64,000 nucleotides of DNA. Origin: Anisakis pegreffii (taxonomy: Eukaryota > Nematoda > Chromadorea > Rhabditida > Anisakidae). Positions 53,841-64,000 of the stretch are shown one piece after another. Below the pieces are notes generated by a model. That model searched no databases. It saw nothing but the letters and a program-made list of their open reading frames with translations, and was not told the origin of the DNA. Position 1 is the first letter of the stretch, and each line of letters begins with the position of its first letter. Where the stretch lies: the NCBI GenBank assembly GCA_035041965.1, contig JAPYMA010000330.1, positions 1-64,000 on the forward strand, given 5' to 3'. The translations under genes and the position numbers were made by a program.

Positions 53841-54786
53841 CAAAAGCAGTCATTGAAAAGCATTCAATTTGCTTATCAGTTAGATAAAAGAATAGATCGT
53901 GCAAAAATACAAGTAATGGCCTGTGATGAAACTGATTGATGGGAGCAATGAGGTATTTGAAAGAGTTGCAGTTGATCAGTGTTTATCATTCGATAATGAG
54001 AAATCAATGAGGTTCGTTGTTCAATGAGTTCGGTGAGTCTCTTATTACGTCAATTGATATCCTTTCGATCTCGTTGCTCACATTATTCATCACCTATTCG
54101 AATGTTAGCAATAGGTTTATGAACATTTTTATATTTCATGTTATGAAGCTAATAGTTATTGTACAGTTATAATATCCACTCTTTTATCGATCATTCAGAT
54201 TATCGCATCATATTGACCATAAACATTTGTATTGTTTCATTTGATCAAAACGTTGAGATCAGTCAGTTTTAGTTGTCGGGATATTTGAACAGTTGAATAG
54301 TTTTTGACTTATTTGAATTCATTTTATGAGTCTGATTTCTAACGAGATTTCAGATAATTGTTTGAGGATCGTAGTTCAGTAGCTTTCCGATCATAATCTT
54401 TGATGTAAATTTCACAATTCTTCATTCAAAAAGTGCGGCGGTATTTCACTGTTATAAACAATGCGATTTGTTTATAACAATTCGAGAGTGGTTTTATTGC
54501 TATCGTGAACGCATTTTATTACTGTTAATAATAGTATTATTATCTATATTATAATTGTTCATACAATATCGTTGTTATTATCACTGCTATTTTTCATTAA
54601 TTAATATTATTATTCCACACATTTCGCCCGTAGGCTATATGAACTGAGAGGAATTTCGAATGCAACATGAACTAAGAATTTTGATTTCGATTGCAACAAT
54701 CAAAATTGTCGGATCGAATTTATTTTGATGTCACCAATACTGGATTTAATGCGTAATTTTGGTATGCATTCTTCTGAAAAATCGAA

Positions 54787-54795
54787 TTGTTTCAG
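54787..54795 (+). other. Probable trans-splice acceptor before the phospholipase start
   Basis: TTGTTTCAG ends 22 bases before the ATG at 54818, and no exon is visible upstream. It supports choosing that ATG over the one at 54728. Confidence 0.5.
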
Positions 54796-54817
54796 CGCCG
54801 TGCAAACAACAAAAACA

Positions 54818-57800
54818 ATGTACATTTTTCTGTTGGTCATTTTCGTCGTTGCTTTTATCGATGGTAAAATTATTGCATCAAAACCATTCACAGATTTTCT
54901 ACCGCCTCCGAAAACACCTGGACATCCTGTTATTTTAGGTGCATTTCTTACGTTTTCTCACAATTTTCTGTTCCAGTTTCATTTGGTTGAGTGCTTTGAA
55001 GATATACGGTCAAGGAAAGGTCACGAACTTACCCCATGAGATATACATCAATCATATTGTAGACCTATCTCGCGTTCCTTTTGTTTTCGTAGAATATTTG
55101 ATAAATTCGTGATCAGCTCAAGGAGTTCTACGATATGATATGTATGTATCTCATCCTGAAACGTGGGGGTAAATTCGTGAGCTTTCCATGCGAAATGAAG
55201 AAAACACTAATAGTTCATATAAAATGTTTTCATCGTTTTGATGGGAATACTTTGAAATGATAGAATATTTTGTAAAGTTTCATCTGAATTACATCTTACC
55301 AAATGCTTAATTTACAGTGCCCGGCGATGGCGGCGCACAAATTGAGGCAAATCTAACCGGTAAACCCGAGGTGGTGCATTATTCTTGCTGGAAAACGACA
55401 AAAGATTACTTTGACCTATGGCTCAATTTGGAATCTTTTGCACCGATCGCAATCGACTGCTGGGTTGACAATATGAGGTTCGTTGCTATTGTTGAATATC
55501 ATGTGATCGTCATCTTAAGGAATTGCTCTTGATTGTTGACTTATTTGGTAATATCTTTGCAATTCATTGTGATGCGTTCGAAACTACTGAAATGATGAAA
55601 ATGCTTGAGAATATTCAAGAGCTAAGTGAACAAGTGAATCAAGTGAAATGCGAACTCTCGGTTGACTGCATTCGGAACATGAAAGTAGTGAAGATGCTTC
55701 TTGATGAATAGGTTGTTGTACAACGAAACGAGTGGAATGGCCATAAAAGCACCTGGCGTAGAGACGCGAATCCCGGGATTTGGTAATACTGAAACTGTGG
55801 AGTGGTTAGATCCATCGAAATCATTCATTGGCAAATATTTCGCAGACATTGTCAAATTTTTGACCAATTTCGGATATATTCGTTCGAAATCCGTTTTTGG
55901 GGCTCCGTACGATTGGAGAAAAGCACCCAGTAGGTTGCAGTCTTCGTTATTTAAAAAATTCATTACACTGATGCCATTTTATTATGAATGAAGTTATTAT
56001 TTTGTTATTACTATTGATGATATTATAAGTGGTATAAATGATTATTATTATCATATTATTATTATTGTAGATGAATTAACAGACTTTTATTTAATGTTGA
56101 AATCAATGATCGAAACAACTTATCGCTATAGTGATAATAAACGCATCGTCATAATCGCACATAGCATGGGAAATCCTGTAATGCTTTATTTCTATCACAA
56201 CTACGTCGATCAGTTGAGTTCAACTACTTCTCATTGAATTGTTTGATTATCGTGATTCGTTTTTAAGAGTATTCTCATTACACATAAACAATTCAAAGGC
56301 TCAATGTAATGTACCAGAAAGTTTATGTTCACTGCTGATTCTATCGTATTGATTGCGTGAAATCACTAGACAAATAACACTAACGGTATGGTAAAAAACA
56401 AAGTTTCCATTGTTTTTACATTCGAACTGTAATTATGCTGTTTCAATGTGCTAACTATTTCAAAATGTTTCAACGCAAGTGATGCGCCGTTTTCTGATCC
56501 ATACATGCGTATGAGTGATACAGTTAAGCGAAGAATGATACAGTTACAGGCGATTTTTGATAGTGTATCGTAACATTTAGGTGATGATGGATGTTTTAAT
56601 GCGATGATTAATTTTCATTTGGAATTTTAGGCTTGGAAAGATAAATTCATTCATGCACACATTTCACTGGCTGGTGCTTGGGGAGGTGCTATGCAAATTG
56701 TTCGTTTATTCGCATCAGGTTTAGTTTGTAGCATTGATCATGAGAAATTCAACGAACCATTTGATGGGAATATTGTGGTCTGATTTTATTCATTAAATCG
56801 ACAATTACGACTCATTACGAGTTGAGCATTTCTCTTATCACCAATATCCTTCTTCTCACGCAGATAATAATAATACTATAGGAAATCATCTGTCTTCATG
56901 AAATGCTGACTTTGACTATTGATCTATTTGGCGATCACAGAGGTGTTGGGCCAATCTCTCGTATTGCCCAATGATTTCTAGGGAGAGGGACTCAAAAAGA
57001 TCCCGAAAATACATTCCGCTTGATCGACTGAACATGCGTTCAATAATCGCTTAGTGCAGCTGTTTGCAACAACCAACAATAGTAAATCGACAATATCAAT
57101 ATGACTTGATTATAATCTAAATAATAGACAAATATTTTCATATTAATTGTGCGAGAATTCGATGAGTCTTTGAATTGAGGCTATAATATGGGTCATTATC
57201 GCTTGACACTGCCACCGAGTAAAATGCGCATTATGCAACGTTCATTTACCAGTTCGGCATTCTTGTTTCCCAGCTATAACGTTTGGAATGAAACTGAGGT
57301 TTGCGAAAGTTTTGACTTCCGATTTATTGCTTTGAAACTGAAGAGCTTTTAACTTCTATCGAAATCTTTTTAAATGAACCAATGAATTCAATTGGAATCG
57401 CTGAGAATATTTTAGCCCACTCGTTGTTTATTTCATTATGTCGTCCGCAAGAAACTGTACCGATTTCAGATCATCGCCAGAACAGTCAGTGCGAATTATA
57501 CAACTTCAAACATTCAACAGTTCTTTACTGATATGAACTATACAATAGGATGGACTCAGTATAAGAATTCCGCTCGTTTACTCGGTCAACTTGAAGCGCC
57601 CAATATTGAGGTCCATTTCCGAATGAGAATTTTCATTGTATCAAAAGTACAGTTTGGAAATGAAAGTGCTATTTTCTTGCGAATATTTCGTAAATTAGCA
57701 TTTTTTGATACAGCTCAGCAAGAGTTGCAACGATAACAGTCATCAATAGTCATGTCTTATTGCATCATGCATTCGCATCATTCATCAGAGAATGCTGAAA

Positions 57801-58456
57801 TCCAGTGGAACGAGAATGACGAGTTATGAGCAATTCAGCACGACCGTTCTATAAAAGTTTAGATGCATTGCATTTACGGAACCGGTGTCGCAACTCCGGA
57901 AAAGTTCGAATGGGCGAAAGGATATTTTCCGGATTATCCGCCGTTAGAGATCTTCGGTGATGGTGACGGTACCGTGAATCACCGATCTTTAGATGTTTGC
58001 AGGAAATGGGTTGATAATAATGGTGGGAAAAACGTCAGTTTTCATTGTTTATCAGTATTTTCTTTTACCATCTTCAAGAAATAATGATTGTTTGAAGTTG
58101 AAGAATACTGATTCTTTGGTATCATTATGAGAGGTAGATGTTTCATTGGTCCATTCAATCTGATTCATTGGGACTCACAACTCAACGTCCCTGACTAATC
58201 CCTTAAGAAATGCGTCATTCTGAAATTCCCATTCACCAACTCCAAAACTAACTAATTTTTCGCTAAATCAACAAATTAACAAACAAACAAACGAATAATA
58301 AGCATTCTGACTGCTGCAATTAATCATTACCAATTAAACGATAATCGACATCTTAAGGTAACGATATATCAACTGGAAAAAACGGATCACCTAGGCATTC
58401 TCGCTCACAAAGAAGCTCTGCGGATCATCCAGAGTGTCATTTACGAGTTATTTTAA
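54818..58456 (+). CDS. Lysosomal phospholipase A2 / LCAT-family lipase (PLA2G15-like), 9 exons
   Basis: Secreted or lysosomal alpha/beta hydrolase of the LCAT family; PLA2G15 (group XV phospholipase A2) has phospholipase and transacylase activity on phospholipids and ceramide. Exons: 54818-54938, 55318-55477, 55712-55929, 56071-56213, 56631-56718, 57180-57298, 57470-57610, 57863-58033, 58358-58456; 419 residues against 412 in human. A signal peptide (MYIFLLVIFVVAFIDG) starts the protein. Landmarks: VPGDGGAQIEANL; FGAPYDWRKAP; the nucleophile in IIAHSMGN (Ser198); ISLAGAWGGAM; CIYGTGVATP; the acid in FGDGDGTVN (Asp365); the base in KTDHLGIL (His398). All other introns are GT-AG. Intron 4 is not: exon 4 must end at CAG and is followed by TTGAGT, so the intron reads TT-AG (or GT-TA if shifted by one base). 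A missing G in the assembly would make it a normal CAG|GTTGAG. Confidence 0.94.
56790..57035 (+). mobile_element. Dispersed inverted-repeat element, copy C (phospholipase intron 5)
   Basis: Starts near ACTCATTACGAGTTGAG. It shares AAATCATCTGTCTTCATGAA and TATTTGGCGA with copy A. It shares TATTGCCCAATGATTTCT and GGGAGAGGGACTC with copy B in the ATRX gene. No coding capacity. Confidence 0.6.
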
Positions 58457-60649
58457 ACGTCAGCATTCACCGATATAATTATCACTTCAACACATACCAC
58501 ACCAAATGCATTAACTGAACTTCTTGACAACCTTGATTCAAATGCTCATTGTTGATCGAATGTCTGTGAAAGTAATCATCACTCCTCCACGATTTACTCA
58601 TCAAATTATGTTCAGATCTGCTCATCAACCTACTCATTTTGTATTAAACTGAAATTTTGCGGTTAATAAATTAAGTGCAGTTGTTAAAAGCTATAACATC
58701 AAACGTATTTATTCATTATTATGTATATCCAACAGAATACATTTTCTTCACATCTCAATAACAAAGTTTTTCAAATTGCGAACATCATTGTAGGTGATGC
58801 TTTAACATTTATTTCCACTGATATTACTGCTCGTTTCTTCTTTACCATATCGTGATCGTCTTAATTCCATTTGCAGTTCTTTGAGACCTTTCCTAAATGA
58901 TCTTTCGTCTCTTAAAGTCTCGTTGGTGAATGCCATTCCCTGAAGTTCCGTTATGCTTACAAAATATATACTTTTAATCTCAGTACGTTTCATGCTAATG
59001 GCATTGAAAGGCTTCATTACTGTACTTCTTAATAAATGTCATCATACCAAATTCTCTGTTTTGGACTCTTCCAAACAACAGAGCGTGAAGATTTAGATAT
59101 TTGCTATATGCACTCTTGGTGATTATGTTTAAATCAACGATTCATTTAAACATATCCAAATTATGAGAATGCAATAGAGGAATGAATAAAGAAACACAAA
59201 TCATAATCGAATAATGAGTGTGTATCTGCGATGATACCGCTGAACATTCGTACTTCTTTCGGGATGACAATGGAACGTGGAATTTTTGCAGAAATGTAAA
59301 CGATGTTCAACAATTTTACTTGCCTTCGTATCACATGGCACGGATGAACCCGATGTAGAAGTCGACTGTACCTGCATATCACATTCACATACTCTTCGTA
59401 TGCTTCCTGTGGATGTCATAGCCTCTCGTCTGACTTTTATCTTTCATTTTATCGGATCTCGCCGTATTTTTTCAAGCATATTGGTTATCCGATTCGTGGC
59501 TATACGATGGTGATCTGATCGTGGCCCATCGCTTACTGAGGAAGACTCTTCTTAACGATCAGTCGTTCTTTTGATTAGTACCTCACTTATCATCAGTTCC
59601 ATTCCCAAATTTCAAATTATCCTCGAAGAGGAATTATGCGTGATGACTTCGTTTTTAAGTGATTCTTTCTATTGAACCAAAAATCTGAAAGAAAGGTGCT
59701 GCACAAGGGGTGGTAAAACAACCTTACAGTAAAACATGAAGTAAAATAGCATATATTATTCTCATCCTTTATTATCCACATTACTTTCGTCTTATTTACT
59801 AGCATATAAAATGTGCACTGACTAAAACTCGTTACTTTATTTTGTCACCACACAGAAACCAACAACGACCGATCAACTTTTGAATATTATACGTTTCTGA
59901 TAACATATTCTTCTTGAATGTTGCTAACGCCCAATCAGTCAATCGCTGAACATTTCGAAACGAATTGAGCCCTTTCGTTAGCAATGAAAATCTCATTATT
60001 TATGCATTCATAAAACCTTTCTCCATATACATTCCGCAAAGAAAGGGGAACTGAATGCAATTCAATCCTCAAAAGAAACAATCGAGAAACGTTCATTTCT
60101 GAAAGCAAACCTTTGTTCAACGTTGTTCATTCAGAATAATGAATAAGATCAGTCCCTCACTACTTGAAATTCATGAGAAGAGTACCGGTCATCAACATAA
60201 ATCTTACACATCCTATAAATCCTATCCTGAACTCGTCAATAACACATACGGATAATATTGTATCCTCAGTTGATAAAAACAAAACGGCATTTTGTTCGTT
60301 CACATTCGCAAGTGAATATGCAGTGTAATTAGAGCACAGCAAGCAATGCTCGCTACTGTCGTTCATAAGCTATAAGTTCACAACAATGTAAATGTATGGC
60401 ACACAATGATGTAAGGTTATGAATAAAACGCTAGAACAATACCTATTTGGTCAACGAAATAACTATTGGTTCATTTGGACTGGATGTGGACATATATGTT
60501 AGGCGGAATGATTTTGGGTGCTAAATAGGATGGTACAACAAATCCACGAGGTTAGATGATTAACTTCGACCACAATTCAGCAGAATGTGTGTGTCGTATT
60601 GCGCAAAGCCGCTGGACATGCTCAATAAGTTGGTAAAATAATTTTACGG
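58457..60649. other. Intergenic stretch
   Basis: Apart from the two candidate minus-strand exons at 58802-59419, I see no coding signal. An AATAAA in TTAATAAATTAAG near 58664 may be the phospholipase poly(A) signal. Confidence 0.45.
58802..59419 (-). CDS. Candidate two-exon small gene with a GC-AG intron
   Basis: Exon 1 (59419-59324) starts at an ATG ten bases after a GTCAG acceptor-like site. It encodes MTSTGSIRRVCECDMQVQST and a short Ser/Thr-rich continuation. Exon 2 (58939-58802) opens after GGAACTTCAG and encodes GMAFTNETLRDERSFRKGLK, then ELQMELRRSRYGKEE, ending NISGNKC and TAA. The join is in phase 0 and gives 77 residues. The donor is AAG|GCAAGT, the textbook form of a GC donor. Exon 2 is charged and likely helical. 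I do not recognise the protein; further upstream exons are possible. The gene converges with the phospholipase gene. Confidence 0.35.
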
Positions 60650-62690
60650 GCTGGACAGGCAAACCTGAGAAACATGGTCCGGCTCCCCCCCCCTCTCAAA
60701 ATTGTGGTGCTTTGGATATTAGGATGAAATTTGAGAGAGATAACTTTATTAAATTAAGGATATCTGAGTTGCCGAGCGTAATCCTTCGAACAGATTATTT
60801 ATTTATAGCAAGCCGAGATTCATCTTATTGCTCTATAGTCATCAATTTGCATGAATGAGCGCGACTGCGCTATAGAAATAAGATAGATGTAAGAAAATGG
60901 CTATATTTCAGCAGGAAATCAAATTCCCTCAGCAACATATTTATTTTTATGAATGCAGAGATACAGCTGGATCGAATGATGTAAGAAAATCATATGTTAG
61001 TGGAGAAACTTGAACATACGGTAACCTTGAAGGTGGCACCCAAGATTCTATTGAGAAAATTGCTATATCTCCTCATGAAAGTTGAACTGCTGAGCAAAAA
61101 TTTTAAATTCTGAATCTAGAGGTTCCGCTGGATCGATTGGTGAAAAGAAATTCTCATGCTTCCGGGCAAGGCTGAGAAGACGGTTAGCTCGAAGGTTGCA
61201 ATCCGCCTATTGCTATATGATCGTATCGATTATTGTTCTATAGTGATCAATTTGCATGAATGAGCGCGACTGCGCTATAGAAATGAGATAGGTCTATTAA
61301 AATGGCTATATCTCATCAGAAAATCAAAATCGCTCAGCAACATATTTGTTTTTTTGAATGTGGAAATCCAGTTGGATCGAATGATGCAATAAAATTCATA
61401 TGTTAGCGGGCAAACTTGAGCTTACGGTAGCCTTGAAGGTAGCACCCGAGATAGCATGAATAAAATGCCTATATCTCCTCAACTAAGCCAAATTGCTCAG
61501 AAAAATTTTTAATATTCTTAATCTAGAGGTTCTGCTGGATCGAACGGTGAAAAGAAATTCGCATGTTTCTGGGCAAACCTGAGAAGACGGTTAGCTCGAA
61601 GATCGCAATCCGCCTATTGCTAATATGAACGTATTGATTGCTCTATAGTGATCAATTTGTATGAATGAGCGCGACTGCGCTATTGAATTGAGACTATCTC
61701 CAGAAAATGACTATGTCTGCTCAGGATAACAAAATCGCTCGACAAAATATATATTTTTCTGAGTGAGGAGATCCAGTTGGATCGACTGATGCAAAAAAAT
61801 TCATATGTTAGTGGGCAAACTTGAGCTTACGGTAGCCTTGAAGGTAGCACCCGAGATAGCATGAATAAAATGCCTATATCTCCTCAACTAAGCCAAATTG
61901 CTCAGAAAAATTTTTAATATTCTTAATCTAGAGGTTCTGCTGGATGGAACGGTGAAAAGAAATTCGCATGTTTCTGGGCAAACCTGAGAAGACGGTTAGC
62001 TCGAAGATCGCAATCCGCCTATTGCTAATATGAACGTATTGATTGCTCTATAGTGATCAATTTGTATGAATGAGCGCGACTGCGCTATTGAATTGAGACT
62101 ATCTCCAGAAAATGACTATGTCTGCTCAGGATAACAAAATCGCTCGACAAAATATATATTTTTCTGAGTGAGGAGATCCAGTTGGATCGACTGATGCAAA
62201 AAAATTCATATGTTAGTGGGCAAACTTGAGCTTACGGTAGCCTTGAAGGTAGCACCCGAGATAGCATGAATAAAATGCCTATATCTCCTCAACTAAGCCA
62301 AATTGCTCAGAAAAATTTTTAATATTCTTAATCTAGAGGTTCTGCTGGATCGAACGGTGAAAAGAAATTCGCATGTTTCTGGGCAAACCTGAGAAGACGG
62401 TTAGCTCGAAGATCCCAATCCGCCTATTGCTAATATGAACGTATTGATTGCTCTATAGTGATCAATTTGTATGAATGAGCGCGACTGCGCTATCTAATTG
62501 AGATAGATCTAAGAAAATGGCTATATCTCCTCAGAAAAGCAAAATCCGTAGTCTAAATATATGTTTTTGTGAATGAAGAGATCCAGCTGGATCCAATGAT
62601 GCAAAAAATTTCATATGTTACTCGGCAAATTTGAGCTTAACGTAGCCTTGGAGGTGGCACCCGAGATAGTATTAATGAAATGCCTGTATT
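60650..62690. repeat. Tandem satellite array, 405-bp unit, about five copies
   Basis: The landmark ATCAATTTGYATGAATGAGC followed by GCGACTGCGCTAT recurs at 60841, 61246, 61651, 62056 and 62461, always exactly 405 bases apart. The third and fourth units are almost identical, with a few single-base differences; the outer units are more diverged. Each unit has a small hairpin (AGCGC-GACT-GCGCT). Every unit is stop-rich in all frames, so it is non-coding satellite DNA. Confidence 0.95.
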
Positions 62691-63950
62691 AATGAAATCT
62701 TTAATATTAAGAGTCGGAAAGCAAAAATATTTCCAAAGTTTTTCAGATACTGCAGCACATCGTCAGCAGTGCTCCCGGCAATACAACGACTGCATTTTTC
62801 TAACGGCTGGCGTCAACGGCAACATGTGCATTGGATACGGACGAGCATGTCACGTTTTCCTTAAAGAACTCTCTCTTTGGCCTCATTGAAAGAATGATAA
62901 ATGCTTGAGATTGCAGGTTTACAACACCCGCAATCTGATGTATTTATCATGACACCATCTTTTTTCACGTTATTTTTAAGTGCAATTGGAATGGCTCTTG
63001 ATTGCAAGTCAAACTTAACCACAGTTTTGAATCATCCCGTGATTGTTACAAACCAATCGCATTGTGACTGAAGTCAAATTTGTTTTTATGGAAGTAAGTA
63101 GTAAGCATGCCCCATATAGCATATTGATGCTTTTCCCTTTGTTCACGACTTCGTTAAGTCGAACTTTGGAACGAAGTACAAACACTTCAAAACATATCCA
63201 TTTTGCTATCATCACACAGTCGGAAAAGTCGAGCGTGCATATAGCTTGGAAATGGTAGTCCTAATAAGGTAATGTAGAATTGATCACTCAGTTTTATGTG
63301 ATAACTTCCGAAATTCAGCTATAAGTCTGGAACCAATCTGCTCAAGGAAACATGTAATGAGCATGATGTTGGTGATTTCGCGATGTTTCAATAATGCAGT
63401 TTGGCGGTGGTATCGTCGTAGCTATAAGAATTTGCATAGTTATTTGATTTATCAATATTTTATTGATGATAATACCCATTCCGTATCCAAACATACTCGT
63501 TTACCAGATAATTTATTCAATTACAACATGTTTTATTTATGGATCGTAACATTGCTGAGAGAATTTCAACGAAATGTAAAACAATTGTGATTATTGATCA
63601 TCACCACTGATCACGCCAAGTAGCATAACTCTCGTAACTTAACGATTGGCGTCCAAGTTCAATGCAGATTCCCTAGGTATTCAATCTCGGCTACAAGGTG
63701 GTGTATATCATGATCATGAATTTCCCCTGTCGGGTAGGTAACAATTCCAATTATTTCTTGAAATTTTACACTTCAAGCAAAATAGAATATCTCGAGTATA
63801 TCTTCATCGATGTCAACTCTGTATATCATATCTTATTTCCTTAGATCTGCGCCACATGATGATACATGAATTTCCTAGATTGATTCCTGTTGAATGGGTA
63901 AGAAATTCACATTTCTGAACACCTCTCAAATAAATATGCGTGTTCCATCA
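62691..63950. other. Stretch without a recognisable gene
   Basis: Follows the satellite. Open frames of 60-80 codons on both strands show no domain or splice pattern I can support. Confidence 0.45.
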
Positions 63951-64000
63951 CTTGGCGAAATGTCACTCCATTCGTAATTGGCGAAATGTCACTCCGTTCG
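63951..64000. repeat. Start of a possible tandem repeat at the right edge
   Basis: TTGGCGAAATGTCACTCC occurs twice, 26-27 bases apart, in the last 50 bases; the second copy runs into the window edge. Only two copies are visible, so the array length is unknown. Confidence 0.55.

Larger units (their letters stand above)
50715..54786. other. Intergenic stretch between divergent collagen and phospholipase genes
   Basis: Holds both promoters. It also has a 130-bp direct duplication (about 52075-52210 and 52488-52625) and an AAT microsatellite (53663-53840). A tRNA-like stretch near 52745-52815 was examined and rejected. No exon seen. Confidence 0.5.

Noticed and set aside
53598..53904. Long poly-Asn, poly-Leu and poly-Ile open frames on both strands
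   Set aside because: They are translations of the AAT microsatellite.
63600..63690. Second tRNA-like stretch with a GTTCAATGC box
   Set aside because: No cloverleaf could be drawn; the arms do not pair.

Overview
This is a eukaryotic window from a nematode genome. The DNA is AT-rich, the genes are cut into many short exons, and splice acceptors are of the nematode TTTTCAG kind. Several start codons have an isolated acceptor 10-25 bases upstream, as in spliced-leader trans-splicing. One gene is a cuticle collagen, another is a LIN-11-type LIM-homeobox gene, and degenerate copies of the nematode telomere repeat TTAGGC occur inside transposon-like elements. I cannot name the species.

Layout from left to right. 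About 5.5-8.2 kb (minus strand): two exons encoding the LIM domains of a lin-11 orthologue; its homeobox is not found in the window and probably lies beyond the left edge. 13.1-20.0 kb (plus): the complete splicing factor SF3A1 gene (PRP21 family), 18 exons, with an apparent double frameshift in the proline-rich exon. 22.5-26.3 kb (minus): a secreted S28 (prolyl-carboxypeptidase-like) serine peptidase, 11 exons. 28.9-30.7 kb (plus): a PIP30/FAM192A orthologue, 6 exons. 33.0-47.6 kb (plus): an ATRX/XNP-1 SNF2 chromatin remodeller, 30 exons and about 1705 codons, with no N-terminal ADD zinc finger. 49.5-50.7 kb (minus): a cuticle collagen, 3 exons. 54.8-58.5 kb (plus): a lysosomal phospholipase A2 of the LCAT/PLA2G15 family, 9 exons. 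58.8-59.4 kb (minus): a possible two-exon small gene. 60.65-62.69 kb: a satellite array with a 405-bp unit. The rest is intergenic or intronic DNA rich in ATT/GATAAT-type simple repeats.

The genes do not form a pathway or an obvious operon: they alternate in strand and serve unrelated housekeeping (SF3A1, PIP30, ATRX), developmental (lin-11) and secretory, cuticle or lysosomal roles. All exon models were built by hand. Reading phase was checked across every junction, and the total lengths close in frame, except SF3A1 exon 13 (two bases short) and LPLA2 intron 4 (no usable GT-AG pair).

The most interesting material is in the repeats and splice sites: a 193-bp inverted-repeat element with a 9-bp target duplication and a TTAGGC-like core; related elements with similar cores; a second inverted-repeat family in ATRX and LPLA2 introns; probable GC-AG introns; and the homogeneous 405-bp satellite. 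I saw no evidence for a novel multi-gene system.
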